Source of the DNA: Micromonospora sp. WMMD812
GTDB lineage: Bacteria; Actinomycetota; Actinomycetes; Mycobacteriales; Micromonosporaceae
DNA: 64,000 nucleotides
Reading direction: 5' to 3'
Assembly: GCF_027497215.1 (NCBI RefSeq)
Contig: NZ_CP114904.1
Span: 6,602,501-6,666,500 of the forward strand
Made by a program: the position numbers and the translations under genes
In this document: positions 57,533 to 64,000 of the stretch, piece after piece
Layout of the letters: each line of letters begins with the position of its first letter
Position numbering within the stretch: position 1 is the stretch's first letter
Notes under the pieces: generated by a model
Databases searched by the model: none
What the model saw: the letters and a program-made list of their open reading frames with translations, nothing else
Told to the model about the DNA's origin: nothing

Positions 57533-58444
57533 TCAGCCGTTACCGAAGGTGTCGCAGGACTTCGGGTCGCCGCTGGAGTAGCCCTTGGTGAACCACTCCT
57601 TGCGCTGGGCCGACGAGCCGTGGGTGAACTCGTCCGGGTTCACCGGGCGGTTCGCCCGCTCGGAGATCGCATCGTCGCCGATCTTCTCGGCGGTGTCGAT
57701 CGCCTGCTGGATGTCCTGCTCGCTGATGCTGGTGAAGATCTTCTGACCGCTCTCGTCGGCCGTGCCGGTGGCGTTCTTCGCCCACGCGCCGGCGTAGCAG
57801 TCGGCCTGGAGTTCCAGCTTGACCGACAGCGCGTTGGCGTTCTCCGGGTCCCGCTGCTGCTGGCGGCGCATCTGCGCCTCGGTGCCGAGCAGGTCCTGTA
57901 CGTGGTGGCCGTACTCGTGGGCCAGCACGTACGGCTGAGCGAACTCGCCCTCCGCGCCGAGCTGGTCGGCGAGCACCCGGTAGAAGGTGAGGTCGATGTA
58001 GACGAGGTCGTCGGCGGGGCAGTAGAACGGACCGACGCCGGAGTCCGCCTGGCCGCACGCGGTGGAGACGCCCTGGCTGAAGAAGACCGTCTTCGACGGC
58101 GCGTACTGTTCGCCGAACCGCTCCGGCAGCGCCGTGCGCCAGTACGCCTGGATGGAGTTCACGTAGAGGGTGTTGCGGCAGTCGAGCTGCTGCAGCGCGT
58201 CGTCGGCCGAGCACTTCTGCTCCAGCGAGGTGTTGTCGCCCGCGGAGTCCCCGCCGCCGTTGACGGCCGCGTTGAGGCCGAAGCCGCCGCCGACCAGCGC
58301 GACGAGCACGGCGATGACGAGGCCGACGATGCCGCCACGACCGCCGCCGATCGGGATCGGTATCCCGCCCACACCGCCGCCGCCGGACCCACGTCGGTCG
58401 TCCACCTGGCTGGTGTCGATCTGCGCGTTCTCGTTCAGCTCCAT
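57533..58444 (-). CDS. Neutral zinc metallopeptidase (YpfJ family)
   Basis: 303 residues. A Gly-rich N-terminus, one membrane helix (about 38-60, IVGLVIAVLVALVGGGFGLN) and an extracytoplasmic zinc peptidase domain: HEYGHH (176-181) with third ligand Glu in LELQADCYAG. Cysteine pairs (KCSAD/DCRN, ACGQ/YCPAD) probably form disulfides. ATG 58444 follows GGGGAC; GTG 58459 is an in-frame alternative. Substrate unknown. Confidence 0.92.
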   Translation of the reverse strand: MELNENAQIDTSQVDDRRGSGGGGVGGIPIPIGGGRGGIVGLVIAVLVALVGGGFGLNAAVNGGGDSAGDNTSLEQKCSADDALQQLDCRNTLYVNSIQAYWRTALPERFGEQYAPSKTVFFSQGVSTACGQADSGVGPFYCPADDLVYIDLTFYRVLADQLGAEGEFAQPYVLAHEYGHHVQDLLGTEAQMRRQQQRDPENANALSVKLELQADCYAGAWAKNATGTADESGQKIFTSISEQDIQQAIDTAEKIGDDAISERANRPVNPDEFTHGSSAQRKEWFTKGYSSGDPKSCDTFGNG

Positions 58445-58566
58445 GTTGTCCCCGATCACCGATTAGTCCGTGTTGGGTGGTTGCGGTACCGGACCGGGTC
58501 CGGACGGCAGATTCGGTACCCGATGATCTTGCGCGGTAATCCGGAGGGGGTCCCAGCGGCTGCCGG

Positions 58567-58688
58567 TACACTTGTCGCGTGCCGCGCTGCGAAGGCTGAA
58601 CCGCCCCGCGCCGACGGGCCCTGACGCCCGTTGGCGCTTTGGCGTGCCCTGAGTCAGCCTTCCAGACCCCGAGAGCGAGTCCCACGAG
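58567..58688 (+). promoter_or_regulatory. ABC-F leader: -10, six-codon uORF, attenuator hairpin
   Basis: TACACT (58567-58572), 6 nt, then GTG 58579 opening MPRCEG and stop (58579-58599). Eight nt later a 12-bp stem, GCGCCGACGGGC (58608-58619) with GCCCGTTGGCGC (58626-58637; one G-U pair), 6-nt loop, is followed by TTT. The ABC-F start is at 58689. The layout fits ribosome-controlled attenuation: a ribosome paused on the uORF would cover the left arm. Confidence 0.55.
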
Positions 58689-60292
<1,604 letters not shown>

Positions 60293-60293
<1 letters not shown>

Positions 60294-60617
60294 CCCCGGG
60301 TGCGCCGGGGTTGCCGCCGGCTCGACCGGGTCAGGACGACGATGCCGTCGATGTCGGTGGCCGCGGACCCGGCGGCGGCGCCGAACAGGTCGATCACCCG
60401 GGCAGGCCACGGGCCGCATCCTCCGCCCGCACGGACGGTGCGGGCCCCGCGCGCGACCGGCCGGCCGGAACGGCTCACCGACGTCACCCTATCGGTTAGC
60501 TGACATTGCATAGCGTGTCGGTTGGCGAAGAGTTGATATCTGGCGCATGATCGTTCGAGACGGTCTAATAGGTGGGACCGTATCCGAACCGCACAGTCTG
60601 GGACGTGAGGACACAGC
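60293..60617. other. 324-bp gap between ABC-F and HTH genes
   Basis: Terminator ACCCCGG/CCGGGGT (60293-60311), then a second hairpin GCCCGCAC (60425-60432)/GTGCGGGC (60438-60445). The less GC-rich final 130 bp carry the promoter of the HTH gene, including TAGCGT and the inverted repeat at 60560-60581. No gene seen. Confidence 0.65.
60560..60581. promoter_or_regulatory. Inverted repeat upstream of small HTH gene
   Basis: ACGGTC-N10-GACCGT with TAATAG in the spacer, 37 bp before the start of the HTH gene. Candidate operator over a -10 element, perhaps autoregulatory. Confidence 0.5.
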
Positions 60618-60845
60618 ATGGCAGCCACCGGCACAGCCACCAGCACTGAGAAGGGTCGCCGGATCGTCGGAGCCGAGCGTCAGACGCTCGCCAAGGACCT
60701 GGTCAAGCGGTACACCTCGGGGGAGAGCATTCGCGCGCTCGCAGCCTCGACCGGCCGTTCCTACGGGTTCATCCACCGGGTGCTCACCGAGTCCGGGGTG
60801 CAGCTGCGCCAGCGCGGCGGTGCCCGGCGCCGCAAGAAGGCGTGA
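60618..60845 (+). CDS. Small basic helix-turn-helix protein
   Basis: 75 residues. GRRIVGAERQTLAKDLVKRY is followed by a compact HTH, SGESIRALAASTGRSYGFIH then RVLTESGVQLRQRG, and a basic tail GGARRRKKA. Matches a widely conserved, uncharacterised actinobacterial HTH protein (recalled, not verified). ATG has GAGG 7 nt upstream. Precedes the enoyl-CoA hydratase by 46 bp. Confidence 0.85.
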   Translation: MAATGTATSTEKGRRIVGAERQTLAKDLVKRYTSGESIRALAASTGRSYGFIHRVLTESGVQLRQRGGARRRKKA

Positions 60846-60891
60846 TCCGCCCCGCAACGTCGTCCATCAGCGCCGGCCCCCGGGCCGCCCG

Positions 60892-61659
60892 GTGACCGCC
60901 GAGGCGACCGGGGTACGGCTGGAATGCGACGGGCCGGTCGCGACGGTCACGTTGTGCCGGCCCGACGTGCTCAACGCCCAGACCCCGGCGATGTGGCGCG
61001 CGATGAGCGACTTCTCCCGGGACCTTCCCGGTGACGTGCGCGTGGTGGTCGTCCGCGGGGAGGGGCGCGCGTTCTCGGCCGGTCTCGACCTGTCGGTCGC
61101 CGGCGCCAGCGGGCCGGGATCGTTCGCCGAGCTGGCCACCCTGCCCGAGCAGGAGTGCGCCGACCGGATCGCGGAGTTCCAGGCCGGGTTCACCTGGCTG
61201 CACCGCCCGGACCTCATCTCCGTCGCGGCCGTGCAGGGGCACGCCATCGGGGCCGGTTTCCAGCTCGCCCTCGCGTGCGACCTGCGCGTGCTCGCCGAGG
61301 ACGCCAGGCTCTCCATGGCCGAGGTGACCCTCGGCCTGGTCCCCGACCTCGCCGGCACGAAGCGGCTGGTCGACATGGTCGGCTACGCCCGGGCCCTGGA
61401 GATCTGCGCGACCGGCCGCCGGATGGACGCCGCCGAGGCGGACCGGATCGGGCTGGCCACCCTGGTCGTGCCCCCGACCGAGCTGGACGGGGCGGTGCGC
61501 GACCTGACCGCGGGGCTGTTGGCCAACAACCGCGACGCGGTCGTCGAGATCAAGGCGCTGATCGCCGGTGCCACCGGTCGCTCGCCCGCCGAGCAGCAGC
61601 GGGCCGAGCGGGAGGCGCAGACCCGCCGGCTGCGCGACCTCGCCGGGCGAGGAGAATAG
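60892..61659 (+). CDS. Enoyl-CoA hydratase/isomerase family protein
   Basis: 255 residues, crotonase fold. Oxyanion-hole loops EGRAFSAGLDLSVAG and VQGHAIGAGFQLALACDLRV; SMAEVTLGLVPDLAGTKRLV contributes an active-site acid. Substrate specificity is not deducible. GTG 60892 is taken since homologous sequence begins at VRLECDGPVATVTL. Probably co-transcribed with the HTH gene. Confidence 0.9.
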   Translation: MTAEATGVRLECDGPVATVTLCRPDVLNAQTPAMWRAMSDFSRDLPGDVRVVVVRGEGRAFSAGLDLSVAGASGPGSFAELATLPEQECADRIAEFQAGFTWLHRPDLISVAAVQGHAIGAGFQLALACDLRVLAEDARLSMAEVTLGLVPDLAGTKRLVDMVGYARALEICATGRRMDAAEADRIGLATLVVPPTELDGAVRDLTAGLLANNRDAVVEIKALIAGATGRSPAEQQRAEREAQTRRLRDLAGRGE

Positions 61660-61705
61660 GTAAGGACCGTTCGGGAAGATCCGGGTTACGACCGAGGTTG
61701 TCACA

Positions 61706-61748
61706 GTCGTCGGGAGAATTGACCTGACGAGGCGGTCAGCCCGACGAC
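61706..61748 (+). promoter_or_regulatory. Leader hairpin before ABC exporter
   Basis: GTCGTCGGG (61706-61714) / CCCGACGAC (61740-61748) with inner TGACC (61720-61724) / GGTCA (61734-61738). It ends 2 nt before the ribosome-binding site (GGAGG, 61751-61755) of the exporter, so folding or a bound protein could gate translation. Confidence 0.55.
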
Positions 61749-61761
61749 CCGGAGGTGAGCG

Positions 61762-63750
61762 TTGTCCAACCCGATGTCCGGCGGTGGGATGGCCGGGTGG
61801 AGCATGCTCCGGTCGATGCGCAACCGGGACGAGATCTCCACCCACCGGCTCCAGCGCGGCGTCGCCCAGCGCATCGTGGCGTTCGCCCGGCCCTATCGGC
61901 GCGACATCGTCGTCTTCCTGGTCACCGTGGTGCTGGCCGCGATCATCGGGGTGGCCACCCCGGTGCTGGCCGGCGACGTGATCAACGCGATCAACCGGGG
62001 CGGCTCCGAGGCCGGCGGGCTGGTGGTCCGCCTGGCGCTGGTGATCGCCGCCCTGGCGGTCGCCGACGCGCTGCTCTCGCTCGCCCAACGCTGGTACTCC
62101 GCGCGGATCGGCGAGGGCATCATCCTCGACCTGCGCACCCGGGTCTACGACCACGTGCAGCGGATGCCCCTGCAGTTCTTCACCCGGACCCAGACCGGCG
62201 CCCTGGTGAGCCGCCTCAACAACGACGTGCTCGGCGCCCAGCGGGCGTTCACCTCGACGCTCTCCGGCGTGGTCAGCAACGTCATCCAGCTGGTGCTCAC
62301 CGCCGCCGTGATGTTCACCCTCTCCTGGCAGATCACCGCGCTCTCGTTGGTGCTGCTGCCGATCTTCATCATCCCGGCCCGCCGGGTCGGCCGGCGGCTC
62401 GCCGAGATCACCCGCGAGGCGTACAACCTCGACGCCAAGATGAACGCCACGATGACCGAACGGTTCGGCGTCGCCGGCGCGCTGCTGGTGAAGCTCTTCG
62501 GCCAGCCCGACGCCGAGGCCCGCCGGTTCGCCGGGCGAGCCGAGCGGGTCCGTGACATCGGCATCCAGTCCGCCATGTACTCGCGGACGTTCTTCGTGGC
62601 GATGCTGCTGGTCGCCTCGCTGGCCCAGGCGCTCACCTACGGCCTCGGCGGCTGGCTGGCGGTGAGCGGCAACGTCAGCGCCGGCACGGTCGTGACGCTC
62701 GCGCTGCTGCTCACCCGCCTCTACGGGCCGCTGACCGCGCTCTCCAACGTCCGGGTGGACGTGATGAGCGCACTGGTCTCGTTCGACCGGGTCTTCGAGG
62801 TGCTCGACCTGCGGCCCGGCATCGAGGAGAAGCGCGGCGCGGTGCAGGTGCCCCGGGGCAGTGGCCGGGTCGAGTTCCGCGACGTGCGGTTCCGCTACCC
62901 GAGCGCCGCCGAGATCTCGTTGGCCTCGCTGGAAGAGGTCACCACGCTCGACCGAACGGTCAACGAACCCGTGCTGCGCGGTGTCTCGTTCCGCGTCGAG
63001 CCGGGGCAGATGGTCGCGCTGGTCGGCCCCTCCGGCGCCGGGAAGTCCACGCTGTCCATGCTGATCTCCCGGATCTACGACGTCACCGGCGGCCAGGTGC
63101 TGGTCGGCGGCGTCGACGTCCGTGACGCCACCCTCGCCTCACTGCGCGACGAGATCGGCGTGGTCACCCAGGATTCGCACCTGTTCCACGAGTCGATCCG
63201 GGAGAACCTGCGCTACGCCAAGCCGGACGCCACCGACGACGAGATCTGGGTGGCGCTGGCCGGTGCCCAGGTGGCGGACCTGGTCCGCTCCCTGCCCGAC
63301 GGGCTGGACACCACCGTCGGCGAGCGCGGCTACCGCTTCTCCGGTGGCGAGAAGCAGCGAATCGCCATCGCCCGGCTGCTGCTCAAGGCCCCGTCCATCG
63401 TCATCCTCGACGAGGCGACCGCCCACCTCGACTCCGAGAGCGAGGCCGCGGTGCAGCGGGCGCTCTCGGTGGCTCTGGCCGGGCGTACGGCGCTGGTGAT
63501 CGCGCACCGGCTGTCCACGGTCCGCGACGCCGACCAGATCCTGGTGCTCGACGGTGGGCGGATCGTCGAACGAGGGCGGCACGAGGAGCTCGTCGCGGTC
63601 GGCGGGCTCTACGCCGAGCTGTACCGCACCCAGTTCGCGGTGGCCGACTCGCCGACTCCGTACGTCGACGCGACCGGGCCCGAGCCGGTGGTCATGCCGC
63701 TCGGCAGCTACGTGGCCGACGAGGCGATGCCGCCCGCCGCGGCGAACTGA
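61762..63750 (+). CDS. ABC-type exporter, fused membrane and ATPase domains
   Basis: 662 residues. The six-helix ABC membrane domain (about 40-340; coupling segment MPLQFFTRTQTGALVSRLNN) is followed by an ATPase: Walker A GPSGAGKST, Q-loop VTQDSHLFHESIRENLRYA, signature RFSGGEKQRIAIARLLL, Walker B IVILDEATAHLD, H-loop IAHRLST. MsbA/multidrug-like half-transporter, acting as a homodimer. TTG at 61762 with GGAGG 6 nt upstream; ATG 61774 is the alternative. An insert EISLASLEEVTTLDRTVNEP sits between the first beta strand and the Walker A region. Confidence 0.93.
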   Translation: MSNPMSGGGMAGWSMLRSMRNRDEISTHRLQRGVAQRIVAFARPYRRDIVVFLVTVVLAAIIGVATPVLAGDVINAINRGGSEAGGLVVRLALVIAALAVADALLSLAQRWYSARIGEGIILDLRTRVYDHVQRMPLQFFTRTQTGALVSRLNNDVLGAQRAFTSTLSGVVSNVIQLVLTAAVMFTLSWQITALSLVLLPIFIIPARRVGRRLAEITREAYNLDAKMNATMTERFGVAGALLVKLFGQPDAEARRFAGRAERVRDIGIQSAMYSRTFFVAMLLVASLAQALTYGLGGWLAVSGNVSAGTVVTLALLLTRLYGPLTALSNVRVDVMSALVSFDRVFEVLDLRPGIEEKRGAVQVPRGSGRVEFRDVRFRYPSAAEISLASLEEVTTLDRTVNEPVLRGVSFRVEPGQMVALVGPSGAGKSTLSMLISRIYDVTGGQVLVGGVDVRDATLASLRDEIGVVTQDSHLFHESIRENLRYAKPDATDDEIWVALAGAQVADLVRSLPDGLDTTVGERGYRFSGGEKQRIAIARLLLKAPSIVILDEATAHLDSESEAAVQRALSVALAGRTALVIAHRLSTVRDADQILVLDGGRIVERGRHEELVAVGGLYAELYRTQFAVADSPTPYVDATGPEPVVMPLGSYVADEAMPPAAAN

Positions 63751-63798
63751 GCCGCGCGGCGCCCGGCGGGGGCGGACTGACCCGCCGACGCCCGGCGG

Positions 63799-64000
63799 TC
63801 AGCGTGTGGTCGACGCCCGGCGCAGCTCCGCGAACGCGGCGCCGAGGCTCTCCGGCGTGAAGTGCGCGTTCAACCCACTCGGGTTGGGCAGCACCCAGAG
63901 CCGCGCCCCGGCCAGCGGCTCCGGCTGCTCGCCGAAGGTGGCCTTCGGCCGGGCGAACCCGATCCGGTACGCCGTCACCCCGACCACCGCCACCCAGCGG
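63799..64000 (-). CDS. mug: Mug/TDG-type G/U mismatch DNA glycosylase (C-terminal part)
   Basis: About 66 C-terminal residues; the start lies beyond the right edge. RWVAVVGVTAYRIGFARPKA and WVLPNPSGLNAHFTPESLG match the last conserved strands of mismatch-specific uracil/thymine glycosylases (NPSGL motif). The catalytic N-terminal motif is outside the window. Confidence 0.8.
   Translation of the reverse strand, partial: RWVAVVGVTAYRIGFARPKATFGEQPEPLAGARLWVLPNPSGLNAHFTPESLGAAFAELRRASTTR

Overview
The window is 64 kb of very GC-rich, gene-dense chromosome. Actinomycete hallmarks are whiA, rbpA, opcA, a mycothiol-type maleylpyruvate isomerase, an actinobacterial SufR and many GTG starts. Gene content and order (uvrA, uvrC, rapZ, yvcK, whiA, gap-pgk-tpi-secG, rbpA, pgl-opcA-zwf-pgi-tal-tkt, ctaB, ctaA, sufR-BD-C-S-U-T) point to a filamentous actinobacterium. 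Micromonosporaceae (Micromonospora-like) is my best guess. I see no prophage, IS element, CRISPR array, tRNA or rRNA.

Layout. 1-18.9 kb is mixed accessory and housekeeping: a TetR/epimerase divergent pair, a beta-lactamase-like protein, a methyltransferase, typA, a DedA-PAP2 fusion, a lytic transglycosylase, MmpL/MarR/CocE, a phage-like hydrolase, ArsR/MFS, a cold-shock protein, a second DedA and a mycothiol-isomerase/metallo-hydrolase pair. 19-28 kb holds rsgA and the repair genes uvrA, uvrC and recQ, with a Tat-type Rieske lipoprotein between the uvr genes. 28.7-36 kb is rapZ-yvcK-whiA followed by lower glycolysis, secG and rbpA. 36-44.6 kb is one minus-strand operon, tkt-tal-pgi-zwf-opcA-pgl, linking the pentose phosphate pathway to glycolysis. 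44.9-48.6 kb has the heme O and heme A synthase genes (ctaB, ctaA) flanking an uncharacterised small protein and an ATP-grasp protein. 48.7-55.5 kb is a complete Suf Fe-S operon under a divergent SufR. 56-64 kb has a LysE exporter, an acVLRF1 peptidyl-tRNA hydrolase, a zinc peptidase, an ABC-F protein, a small HTH protein, an enoyl-CoA hydratase, an ABC exporter and the end of a Mug-type glycosylase.

Most notable small-scale structure: (1) two related, exactly 80-bp cassettes sit at stop/start junctions inside operons (tal/pgi and sufU/sufT). Each encodes a 27-residue ORF whose start overlaps the upstream stop and whose stop overlaps the downstream start, so coupling is kept. (2) The ABC-F gene has a leader with a start-proximal six-codon ORF followed by a terminator-like hairpin, an attenuator layout. 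(3) rsgA has a 16-codon uORF with a strong Shine-Dalgarno. (4) Three families of long GATC-ended palindromes lie in intergenic gaps. (5) About ten starts follow a TANNNT-6/7-nt-start leaderless pattern. (6) Minisatellites lie at recQ and at the stop of the epimerase gene.
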